Shown: in pieces, positions 1 to 6,298 of the stretch
Position numbering within the stretch: the first letter of the stretch is position 1
Layout: every line of letters begins with the position of its first letter
Assembly: GCA_027338645.1 (NCBI GenBank)
Contig: DAHWSH010000026.1
Coordinates: 1 to 21,159 of the forward strand
DNA from: JAJZIH01 sp021785265
GTDB lineage: Bacteria; Pseudomonadota; Gammaproteobacteria; JAKAQQ01
Direction of reading: 5' to 3'
Length of the DNA: 21,159 bases
Notes under the pieces: generated by a model
The model's input: the letters and a program-made list of their open reading frames with translations, nothing else
Told to the model about the DNA's origin: nothing
Databases searched by the model: none
Program-made: the position numbers and the translations under genes

Positions 1-1
1 A

Positions 2-1177
2 GGAAGCTCTGATCAAATGAATGGTACAGGATTCGGTGTGGTGAAGGAACTGCCCAAGGTAGTTTTCAGCAATCCCGCCGGGTGTGTCGTGCGAGATTGA
101 GACCTTTAAAAGTGTGTACAGGGCCGCAGGTGCTGGCCAACGCCGCGTTGGCGCTAGGTTTGCAGCAGCGCACCGCGCGCCAGGTATAAATTGGTCAGCG
201 CGCAGACGGTGAAGACTCGATTGGTATTCTTTTTTAACCCTCGGTAGCGGACCTTGACGAAGCCGAACAGCCCCTTCATGACCTGGAATGGATGTTCCAC
301 CTTGGCGCGGACTTTGGACTTGGTCCGGTTCCGCGCTTTATCGCGAGCGGTGAGCGGGTGATACGCCGAGCCCTTGTGGTGGGTGAAGTCCTGGGCACGG
401 GGGGCTTGGGCGCGGATGACCTCGGTCTGCCCGGTATAAGCACTGTCGCCCCAGACCCGCGTTTCCTTGCCATGCAAGAGGTACGGCAGGACCTGCGAGT
501 CATGGGTGTTGGCGGGGGTGGTAAACACCGAGTGGATGAGCTTGGTTCGGCTATCCACCCCAATGTGCGCCTTCATGCCGAAGTCCCACGGGTTGCCCTT
601 TTTCGTCTGGCACATCTCGGGATCGCGTTTTCCATCCCGGTTCTTGGTAGAAGCCGGCGCACTGATAATCGTGGCATCTACCATGGTGCCGGTAGCGACT
701 TTGAGCCCACGGTGCTGAAGGTGAGTATTGACGGCACTCAACAGATGCTGTCCCAACTGATGCTGTTCAATCAAATGCCGGAACTTGCACACCGTAGTCT
801 CGTCCGGTACGGGTTCACGTCCCAGATCAATTCCCACAAACGTGCGCATGGCGGTCGAGTCATACAGCGCTTCCTCCACCGCTGGATCCGCCAGGTTGAA
901 CCACTGCTGCAGGCAGTGAATCCGCAGCATCCGCTCCAGCCCCACCGGCGGGCGGCCGGCGCCCTCGACCTTCGGATAATATGGCTCAATGACCGCACAC
1001 AGCTTCGCCCACGGCACCACCCGGTCCATCTCGTCGAGAAACCGCTCGCGCCGCGTGGTCTTGCGGTATTGCTCAAACCCGGCTTGCGCGAACGTCGCCT
1101 GCTTCTCACGCATGGTCTTCTCCATCAGACAAAGAAATCGATGTACGCTATGACCACGCGAATAAATCAGAGTTCCC
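2..1177 (-). mobile_element. IS5-family insertion sequence, apparently complete
   Basis: A 1.18 kb element carrying one transposase gene on the minus strand. Its ends are imperfect inverted repeats: GGAAGCTCTGAT at 2-13, and GGGAACTCTGAT read on the minus strand from 1177 to 1166 (10 of 12 identical). Element length, single orf and transposase type fit the IS5 group of the IS5 family. The target duplication cannot be checked because only one base lies outside the left end. The right end sits in what looks like the tail of a short decayed ORF downstream of fic, so the element probably inserted into accessory DNA. Confidence 0.75.
154..1125 (-). CDS. IS5-family DDE transposase
   Basis: A 323-residue transposase that moves the surrounding insertion sequence by DDE chemistry. 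The N-terminal part (about 40-120) has the Leu-rich IS5 N-terminal domain, with LERMLRIHCLQQWFNLAD and the PDETTVCKFRHLIE stretch. The catalytic residues are visible: D150 in VDATII, D227 in WGDSAYTG and E277 in KVEHPFQVMK, the last fitting the R-x3-E-x6-K signature (R273, E277, K284). The length is usual for the group and no frame break is seen, so the gene may be active. The ATG at 1125 is the first in frame. A second ATG four codons later follows a GGAGAAG at very short spacing and is an alternative start. Confidence 0.9.
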   Translation of the reverse strand: MEKTMREKQATFAQAGFEQYRKTTRRERFLDEMDRVVPWAKLCAVIEPYYPKVEGAGRPPVGLERMLRIHCLQQWFNLADPAVEEALYDSTAMRTFVGIDLGREPVPDETTVCKFRHLIEQHQLGQHLLSAVNTHLQHRGLKVATGTMVDATIISAPASTKNRDGKRDPEMCQTKKGNPWDFGMKAHIGVDSRTKLIHSVFTTPANTHDSQVLPYLLHGKETRVWGDSAYTGQTEVIRAQAPRAQDFTHHKGSAYHPLTARDKARNRTKSKVRAKVEHPFQVMKGLFGFVKVRYRGLKKNTNRVFTVCALTNLYLARGALLQT

Positions 1178-1320
1178 CATATTCATCTCACGCACTTCCC
1201 GGATGCCCGCTTCAAGATCGGTTCTCGCACTCGTTCTGAGGTTCCTGCCGCGCCGCTCGTAACGGTCGAGGACATCGATGTCTCGCAGACCGTCAGGACG
1301 GCGTCGGTTTGTCCCAACCG
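1148..1320 (-). pseudogene. Possible ORF remnant between fic operon and IS5 end
   Basis: In the same frame as fic, but after two stops, an open stretch reads minus-strand from about 1317 to a stop at 1148-1150 inside the IS. Its product is helix-like and charged (for example DVLDRYERRGRNLRTSAR, then DLEAGIREVREMN), which looks more like real protein than random sequence. It overlaps the end of the 46-residue ORF and has no clear start or ribosome binding site. I read it as the tail of a gene broken by a frameshift and by the IS insertion. The family is not recognised, and it could be chance. Confidence 0.25.
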
Positions 1321-1433
1321 ATCAAGACCCGTTCGATGCGAGCGTGAATGTCTTGCGGCAGATCGAGAGCCGAATTCCCGATGTCGAACGGTTTGAAGTC
1401 GTGCAGCAGTTGCAGAAAGTCATTCTGAGTCAT
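1293..1433 (-). CDS. 46-residue hypothetical protein coupled to fic
   Basis: A short ORF whose ATG (1433-1431) overlaps the fic TGA stop in an ATGA arrangement, so translation is probably coupled to fic. The product begins MTQNDFLQLLHDFKPFDIG, continues with a helix-like segment around DIHARIERVLIGW, and ends at a TGA at 1293. It is acidic to neutral, with no signal peptide, membrane segment or cysteine motif. I do not recognise a family. It may be a complete small partner of Fic, or the start of a longer protein cut short by a frameshift, because a protein-like reading continues in another frame just beyond its stop. The overlap and amphipathic composition argue for a real gene; its size and the nearby IS argue for caution. 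Confidence 0.45.
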   Translation of the reverse strand: MTQNDFLQLLHDFKPFDIGNSALDLPQDIHARIERVLIGWDKPTPS

Positions 1434-2194
1434 TCTGGCGGCAGGATGGCCTCGGCTTCCGGGTGACAGCCCACGAGGAATGCCATCATTTCGGTCGCAT
1501 CTTTCGAGAGATAGAACCGAACCATCTTCTCATTGAATTCCTGTACTTTGGCGGCAGGTACGCTGATGGCGTCAATACCATGCAATAGGAGAACCCCGTT
1601 CATCATAAAGCGTGACGTGCGCTTGTTGCCATCGAAGAAGAACTGCTGCAACGCGCCAAACAGGAAGAAGGCCATTGCCCGCTCGAACGGTTCGCACTCT
1701 TGCAGCGCGGCTACACCATCGCTGAATACGCGGTTCAGTCCCGGCGCACCGGGAAGCGTCGGCAGCGGGATATAGTGCCCCTGTTCACCCAGTCCAACAT
1801 CCGGGGTGTAGTTCTTCTCCTGCCCTTCGCCACGGAACACGCCCCATTCCAAGGCTTCCTTGCGGACGACGATGCCGTTCAGTTCAGTGAATACCGGCTT
1901 GGAGAGTTCAAACTGGCTGTTCCGGACCATTGCCAAGAGGCGCTTGGAGCTTTCCGCGAGATTCAGGACCTGCTCCTGATCGGAAATCTTCCGCCCGCCG
2001 ATGGTCACGCCATCCAGCAGGGTCTTGACCTCCGGGAAGGTAAAGGGATTGCCTTCGAGCACCGATGCATCCCAGACGAACTCAGGCAGCATCTTGTGAA
2101 AGCGGAAACAGACCCGCTCAATCGAGTGAGAGGGGACAGAAGCCGGAACTGCCGACCTGTCCCATCGGAAGCCAAGCGAATCAAACAGGGTCAT
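1430..2194 (-). CDS. Fic-family protein with Gln at the catalytic His position
   Basis: A 254-residue Fic-domain protein. Active Fic enzymes transfer AMP or another phosphate-containing group to target proteins using an HPFxxGNGRxxR loop. Here the loop reads QFFFDGNKRTSR (about 184-195): the DGN-K-R-x-x-R part that binds phosphates is intact, but Gln replaces His and Phe replaces Pro. An N-terminal segment ASVLEGN (about 43-49) resembles the inhibitory helix (S/T)xxxE(G/N), keeping the Glu but with Ala in place of Ser/Thr. The KTLLDGVTIGG stretch that follows is typical of the family. In-frame starts are ATG 2194 (chosen because family members begin just before the LFDSLGFRW-type sequence), ATG 2209 and TTG 2212; none has a good ribosome binding site. 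A palindromic promoter region lies just upstream, and a 46-residue ORF overlaps its stop. The His-to-Gln change may be shared by a subfamily, from memory. Confidence 0.85.
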   Translation of the reverse strand: MTLFDSLGFRWDRSAVPASVPSHSIERVCFRFHKMLPEFVWDASVLEGNPFTFPEVKTLLDGVTIGGRKISDQEQVLNLAESSKRLLAMVRNSQFELSKPVFTELNGIVVRKEALEWGVFRGEGQEKNYTPDVGLGEQGHYIPLPTLPGAPGLNRVFSDGVAALQECEPFERAMAFFLFGALQQFFFDGNKRTSRFMMNGVLLLHGIDAISVPAAKVQEFNEKMVRFYLSKDATEMMAFLVGCHPEAEAILPPE

Positions 2195-2224
2195 GTTGTC
2201 GCACGCCATCAACCATTGAACACG

Positions 2225-2268
2225 GTTTTATGATAAGTGAACACTCGCGTGCGGATCAATCATAAAAC
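2225..2268 (-). promoter_or_regulatory. Candidate fic promoter within a perfect 10-bp inverted repeat
   Basis: Perfect arms GTTTTATGAT (2225-2234) and ATCATAAAAC (2259-2268) are separated by 24 bases, immediately upstream of fic. Reading the minus strand, a possible -35 TTGATC (2259-2254) and -10 TATCAT (2235-2230) are spaced by 18 bases. One arm covers most of the -10, and the other arm begins at the edge of the -35. This is what an autoregulatory operator would look like, but no HTH protein is encoded beside fic. It could instead be a site left by a mobile element. Confidence 0.4.
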
Positions 2269-2353
2269 ACACTTTCGTAGCGGCGCACACCCAGCACGAT
2301 GGAACGGCATATCAATCACAAAAAACGGATAGCTGATTTGTCAAGCGGGCAGG

Positions 2354-2383
2354 AGAGCTGTCAACCCAGTTCTGAAATGTTCC
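2354..2383 (-). repeat. Copy A of a ~30-bp box shared with 9753-9781
   Basis: Read on the minus strand, the box GGAACATTTCAGAACTGG is followed by GTTGACA and GCTCT. The copy at 9753-9781 on the plus strand matches it at about 26 of 30 positions with one gap. Both copies are followed 14-15 bases later by a second TTGACA (here 2344-2339). This copy starts directly after the stop codon of the transferase gene ending at 2388. It may be an element end, an upstream promoter box, or an insertion-site sequence. Confidence 0.6.
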
Positions 2384-2387
2384 TTCC

Positions 2388-3035
2388 TCAGACCGGATCC
2401 CGCCCCTCCTGACCGGATGTCCCAGACTTTTCCCCGGCCCAGAGGGCATAGTCGGCCGCAGTATCGAGATCGCGTTCGGGTGGGAGGAGTCTGCAGGTGA
2501 GAGCCTGTGCGTCCATCCGTCGCAACGTCTCGGCACAAACCCCCTCTGTTCCCCAATCGAGGTCCCGAAACAATTGAGGACACGGCTTGCGGAGCCCGAT
2601 CAGCACATAACCCCCATCCACGCTCGGCACGAGAACAGCCTCCGCCGTTCCGCGGGTGAGGAGTTCGGCCGCCGTGCGGAAAAGTCGGGGGGTGGGATGA
2701 CAGAGGTCGGTTCCTGCAAGAAGTACTGCCGCATGTTGGTTGAGCGACACGCTCAAGGCATGATCCATCCGCTCACCCAGATCTCGGCCTTCCTGCGTTC
2801 GCAACTCCACTCCATGATCCCGGCTCATGCGGGCAAAGAAGGGATGTAAACAGTCGGGCGTTCCCCAGAGAGAAACGGGGCCGGTCCGGGACGCCACGGC
2901 CGCCGCGATACAGGTCGCTGCGAGCTCTTGGGTCAGCCGGGCTGCCCCTTCCGCACCGAGGACAGGAATGAGCCGGGTTTTGACGCGGCCCGGCACCGGG
3001 GCCTTGGCAAAGAGCAGGATCGGGACCGGATCCAT
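2388..3035 (-). CDS. TIGR04282-type (DUF2064) nucleotidyl/glycosyltransferase
   Basis: A 215-residue protein of the DUF2064 family, a CofC/GT-A-like fold annotated in databases as TIGR04282 'arsenosugar biosynthesis glycosyltransferase'. The N-terminal nucleotide-binding loop FAKAPVPGRVKTRL (9-22) is diagnostic. Further family motifs are GTDLCH (108-113, usually GSDCP), VDGGYVLIGL (139-148), DLDWGT (158-163) and a C-terminal ERDLDT (187-192, usually DIDT). The ATG at 3035 overlaps the upstream TGA by one base (TGATG), which fixes the start; a longer open frame upstream is only antisense or overlap. It is the last gene of the leftward operon and pairs with the GT2 gene two positions upstream, a pairing known for this family. 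The acceptor substrate is unknown here, and no arsenic genes are visible. Confidence 0.85.
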   Translation of the reverse strand: MDPVPILLFAKAPVPGRVKTRLIPVLGAEGAARLTQELAATCIAAAVASRTGPVSLWGTPDCLHPFFARMSRDHGVELRTQEGRDLGERMDHALSVSLNQHAAVLLAGTDLCHPTPRLFRTAAELLTRGTAEAVLVPSVDGGYVLIGLRKPCPQLFRDLDWGTEGVCAETLRRMDAQALTCRLLPPERDLDTAADYALWAGEKSGTSGQEGRDPV

Positions 3036-3850
3036 CAGGGATCCGGTGAATGCCCGGATCCGAGGATCCGAAATCCGCCCGCCGCACGGCGGCGGATCGG
3101 TTCGATCAAAAGAGCCCAAAAACCAAGCCGCACCCGCCCTTGGTCCGGCAGGCCGACCGGCATCTCTCCCGGCGCTTCGGATCGCGCACGATAGGTTCCG
3201 AACCAGTGGTCCCACCAGGGAAAATTGAAACCGAAATTGCAATCCAGTTCACCCGGCCAGGCCGAATGGTGGATTTCATGCATGTCCGGGGTGACCACCA
3301 TCCTCCGGAGCCAGCGCTCGGTCACCGGACCCAGAGCGAGGTTACTGTGATTGAAAATCGACGTGGCATTGAGCAGCAGCTCGAAAAGAAGCACGGCCAG
3401 GGCCGGAAGGCCCAGGGCTGCGATCACGGCGAGCTTGATCAGCGCGGAAAGGGCAATTTCCCCCGGATGAAAACGAACCCCGCTCGTGGCATTGAGATCG
3501 AGATCGGTATGGTGGACCCGGTGCAGGCGCCAGAGCCAGGGTACGCGGTGAAACAGGCGATGCTGGAGGTAGATCGTGAGGTCGAGGACGAGGATCCCGG
3601 CGAGGAGCGCCGGCAGGCGGGGCACACCCAGCCAGGGAAACAATCCTCCCGACCAGTCCGCCGCGAAGACCACGAGCCCGGCCGGAACGAGAAGACGCGC
3701 AATGAGCGAGCCCACTGGCGCAAGACAGAGGTTCACGATCCGGTTCCCGGGCCGACTGCTCGATCGCCTCGGATAAAGCCATTCCAGAACGGAAAAAGCA
3801 AGCAGTGCGCCCAGGAAAACACTGATCCGCACCAGGGTGAGTTCGTTCAT
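3035..3850 (-). CDS. Sterol desaturase / fatty acid hydroxylase superfamily membrane protein
   Basis: A 271-residue integral membrane di-iron oxygenase. The histidine clusters that bind two irons are all visible: HRLFH (97-101), HRVHH (110-114), a further His in RFHPGE (128), NHSN (168) and HEIHH (191-195), followed by WDHWFGTY (213-220), which marks the family. Four or so membrane segments surround them (about 6-24, 44-64, 80-96, 133-160). The ATG at 3850 is chosen over a TTG at 3856 because an AGGGA precedes it, lying in the stop region of the upstream gene nine bases away. The substrate is not evident. Members hydroxylate or desaturate lipids such as sterols, fatty acids or carotenoids. 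Lying between two glycosyltransferase-type genes, it likely modifies a lipid in the same pathway. Confidence 0.88.
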   Translation of the reverse strand: MNELTLVRISVFLGALLAFSVLEWLYPRRSSSRPGNRIVNLCLAPVGSLIARLLVPAGLVVFAADWSGGLFPWLGVPRLPALLAGILVLDLTIYLQHRLFHRVPWLWRLHRVHHTDLDLNATSGVRFHPGEIALSALIKLAVIAALGLPALAVLLFELLLNATSIFNHSNLALGPVTERWLRRMVVTPDMHEIHHSAWPGELDCNFGFNFPWWDHWFGTYRARSEAPGEMPVGLPDQGRVRLGFWALLIEPIRRRAAGGFRILGSGHSPDP

Positions 3851-3859
3851 GGCCAATCC

Positions 3860-4567
3860 CTATTCGCGCGGGTAGTCCGGGTCGTAGTGCGCAACGAGAC
3901 GGGCGGGCGAGACCCCCAGCGCGTAGGCGATCCGTAATCTCCACATCCGGAGGACAAGCCGCACGGGGCGAACCTGTTCAAACCGGCGGGTGGTCGTGAG
4001 AACCGGTCCGGGCAGGATGAGGGGCGGGCCGAGTGGCCGCAAGCGCTTCGAGATCTCGATATCTTCCATGAGGGGGATTTCGGGGAATCCTCCCATCCGT
4101 TCGAAACACTCGCGCCGGACCCAGAGCGCCTGGTCGCCGCTCACAATCCCGGTCAGACGAGCCCGCCCGTTGATTCCGGCAGCAATCAGACGGTACAGCA
4201 GGCGATCGGAATCAAAACGGAGACGGAAGCAGCCCCATTCCGCGCGCTTGGGCAAGGCTCCTCCCTCGATCCACCACTCGAGGCTCCCCTCCGGCAGGCG
4301 GGCATCGGCATGCAGGAAACACAACCAGTCGGATCGGGCCAGCCGGGCCCCCGCATTCATCTGCCGGGCACGGCCGGGCCGGCTTTCGATGAGGTGGGTG
4401 GCGCAGCGACGCGCGACGTCCGCGCTATCATCCCGACTCATGCCATCCACGATGATGATCTCGCATTCCCGGTCACGCCAGGCCGCCAGGGAGGACGCGT
4501 GACCCGCCAAAGCTACCGCGTCATTCCGGACCGGAACGATGATCGAGAGCGGCGGAGGGCGACTCAT
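3860..4567 (-). CDS. TIGR04283-type family 2 glycosyltransferase
   Basis: A 235-residue GT2 enzyme. The N-terminus LSIIVPVRND (7-16) starts the GT-A fold. DGMSRDDS (41-48) is the nucleotide-sugar loop, NAGARLARSDWLCFLHADAR (71-90) holds the metal-binding D-x-D-like HAD, GDQALWVRR is at 144-152, and LMEDIEISKRL (176-186) contains the catalytic-region ED. This layout matches the TIGR04283 'arsenosugar biosynthesis' family, normally found with TIGR04282, whose member lies two genes downstream. No membrane helix is obvious, so the enzyme is probably cytoplasmic or peripheral. The ATG at 4567 overlaps the upstream TVP38 stop (ATGA), fixing the start. The role in arsenosugar synthesis is a database name and is not supported by neighbours here. 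Confidence 0.88.
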   Translation of the reverse strand: MSRPPPLSIIVPVRNDAVALAGHASSLAAWRDRECEIIIVDGMSRDDSADVARRCATHLIESRPGRARQMNAGARLARSDWLCFLHADARLPEGSLEWWIEGGALPKRAEWGCFRLRFDSDRLLYRLIAAGINGRARLTGIVSGDQALWVRRECFERMGGFPEIPLMEDIEISKRLRPLGPPLILPGPVLTTTRRFEQVRPVRLVLRMWRLRIAYALGVSPARLVAHYDPDYPRE

Positions 4568-5277
4568 CCGGCCGCTGTCCCCTTGCGGGAGAGGGATCGA
4601 GCTTTCCAGCTCCGGTAGGCCAGGGGCAGAAGGGTGATCAGGACGACTAGGCCGAGCGCGGTGAGGTTTCCTGCGGTCCACGGATCACCCAGGCGGAAGT
4701 GCCTGAGGTGCGCCCCGAAGTTCACAAACACGAAACTGCCCGGAATGATCCCGAAAAAGGTGGCGAGGAGGAAATCCCGGCTCCGGATCGTGGTCATGGC
4801 GGGCACCAGGTTGACCAGCCAGAAGGGAAAGAGGGGAATGAGGCGCAGGAGAAGAAGATAGTGAAACGCGTGACCCTCGAACCCGCGGGCCAGAACCGCC
4901 GCCTGGGGCCTCCGTTCCAGCAGCCCCCGCAACCAGCGACCCACAAACCAGCGCGCGAAGGCGAAAAGCACAAAGGCCCCCATCGTGGCTGCGGCGATGA
5001 CGATCGCGGTTCCGAGCCACGGACCGAAGAGAAAGCCGCTCAGGATCGACAGGTACACCGCGACCGGCAGGCTCAGAATCGTGACCAAAAGGTAGAGTCC
5101 ACCCATGAGGAAGGCGGAGCGGAGGGTGTGCTGGCGCACGGCTTCGCGCAATCCGGCCAAAAGCCGGCTGGGGTTAAGGATACCGAGCTTCTCCAAAAGG
5201 CCAAGCCGCCATGCACCGGCCACCAAGAGGGCGAGCGCGGCAACCACCCCGAAACGGACGGCCAGTCGGCGGTTCAC
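4564..5277 (-). CDS. TVP38/TMEM64 family (VTT domain) membrane protein
   Basis: A 237-residue polytopic membrane protein of the DedA-related VTT/SNARE-associated superfamily, implicated in lipid scrambling or undecaprenyl-phosphate and phospholipid flipping in known relatives. Hydrophobic segments lie at about 8-25, 53-88, 91-108, 136-160, 165-185 and 202-220. Family motifs are SGFLFGPWLG (80-89), RLIPLFPFWLVN (145-156) and GIIPGSFVF (176-184). The start is GTG 5277, the last sensible start before the first helix, with a G-rich stretch ahead. It lies 43 bases after the DUF1499 stop, and no in-frame ATG exists. Its stop overlaps the GT2 start by four bases, so the two are coupled. It probably moves a lipid carrier or product of this operon across the membrane, which is an inference. 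Confidence 0.85.
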   Translation of the reverse strand: MNRRLAVRFGVVAALALLVAGAWRLGLLEKLGILNPSRLLAGLREAVRQHTLRSAFLMGGLYLLVTILSLPVAVYLSILSGFLFGPWLGTAIVIAAATMGAFVLFAFARWFVGRWLRGLLERRPQAAVLARGFEGHAFHYLLLLRLIPLFPFWLVNLVPAMTTIRSRDFLLATFFGIIPGSFVFVNFGAHLRHFRLGDPWTAGNLTALGLVVLITLLPLAYRSWKARSLSRKGTAAG

Positions 5278-5320
5278 GAACCGGGCGCCCCACCCCGTGG
5301 GCGGGTGAACCGATGGGACA

Positions 5321-6217
5321 TCAACTGCTACGCAGTCGGGCCTTGAGCTGTCGCATGAAATGTTCCACCCGGGAGGCGTTGTGCCCGATGTCCGAGAGCC
5401 CGATGCGCGATTCCGAACGCATGTCGATCCGCACCCCGCCGGGCACTTTTTCGATCCGGATCGCGACATCATCCTTGAAACCGAACCAGGCGGTGCGTGC
5501 GACCGCCTCGATCCGTCCCGTGCCCGGACTGGCAAAGGCAACCCGCCAACCCCGCTTCCGGACCAGCGCGAGGGCCTTGTCGTAGGCATCCGACCGGGTC
5601 TCACCGTTCACGATCAGGGGACGGACCATCGGATAATAGACTTCCTGAACCGTAAACAGGCAACGGGCATCCCAGTGTGCACAGCTTTGGACCACTTGGG
5701 CCGCGTGCGGGTTGATCCGTCCATGCCCGCGGGTGGCAAAAGCCATCACGGATTCCCGCTCGACCCGGCGGGCCTGAGCGTTACCCCCGCCGTAAACCGG
5801 GCTGTTCGGCACGTGCTTGAGGCGGGGCATGAGCGCGGTAAAGGCCGGTGGGTGCAGCGGATCGGTCGTGATGTCATGGATGGGCGGGACGGATTCGGCC
5901 TTGAGCAGCCAGAAAAAGGGTACGCCGAAGCAAAAGACCCCCGCGAGGGCCAGAACCACATTGCCCAGAAGGAGCTTGGTGCGATGGGCGTAAACCGAGG
6001 CAATGGCAGAGATGATGCCAAAAACGAGTGTGAGGATCCCCACATAGGCACCGTCGCGGATGGACTGGAATGCGCCTCCGAGGGACAGCCAGTGGGCTCG
6101 GTAGAGAGGTCCCGGCAGGATCGTGAGTCCGGCGGCCAAGAGGGCCAGGGCCAGGGTAATCACGGACAGCCAGAAGGCCGTCATCTGGGAACGCTTGGAG
6201 GCAACGGGTTGGATCAT
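5321..6217 (-). CDS. DUF1499 domain membrane protein
   Basis: A 298-residue protein with three to four N-terminal membrane segments (about 12-33, 45-76 and 84-104) followed by a soluble DUF1499 domain (about 115-298). The C-terminal domain has the family feel of VYYPMVRPLIVNGETRSDAY-type sequence, an R-x-GWRVAF segment, and the RIEAVARTAWFGFKDDVAIR stretch found in DUF1499 proteins. The function of DUF1499 is unknown. The ATG at 6217 is supported by GAGGAA at 6229-6224, six bases upstream. It is the first gene of the leftward operon, with a possible -10 TAAGAT about 25 bases upstream but no good -35. It is followed closely by the TVP38 gene. Confidence 0.75.
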   Translation of the reverse strand: MIQPVASKRSQMTAFWLSVITLALALLAAGLTILPGPLYRAHWLSLGGAFQSIRDGAYVGILTLVFGIISAIASVYAHRTKLLLGNVVLALAGVFCFGVPFFWLLKAESVPPIHDITTDPLHPPAFTALMPRLKHVPNSPVYGGGNAQARRVERESVMAFATRGHGRINPHAAQVVQSCAHWDARCLFTVQEVYYPMVRPLIVNGETRSDAYDKALALVRKRGWRVAFASPGTGRIEAVARTAWFGFKDDVAIRIEKVPGGVRIDMRSESRIGLSDIGHNASRVEHFMRQLKARLRSS

Positions 6218-6298
6218 GGGTGCTTCCTCGGAACAAGGGCCCTATCTTAGCGCGACTTTCGGTCCTGGGCGATCCACTCCCGCACCGGGGTGTCCGGG

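Noticed and set aside
292..1239. Plus-strand open frame through the IS5 element
   Set aside because: It is the complement of the transposase gene, whose DDE motifs are on the minus strand.
1278..1466. Plus-strand 62-residue frame downstream of fic
   Set aside because: It is antisense to the fic end and the coupled 46-residue ORF, with no ribosome binding site or recognisable motif.
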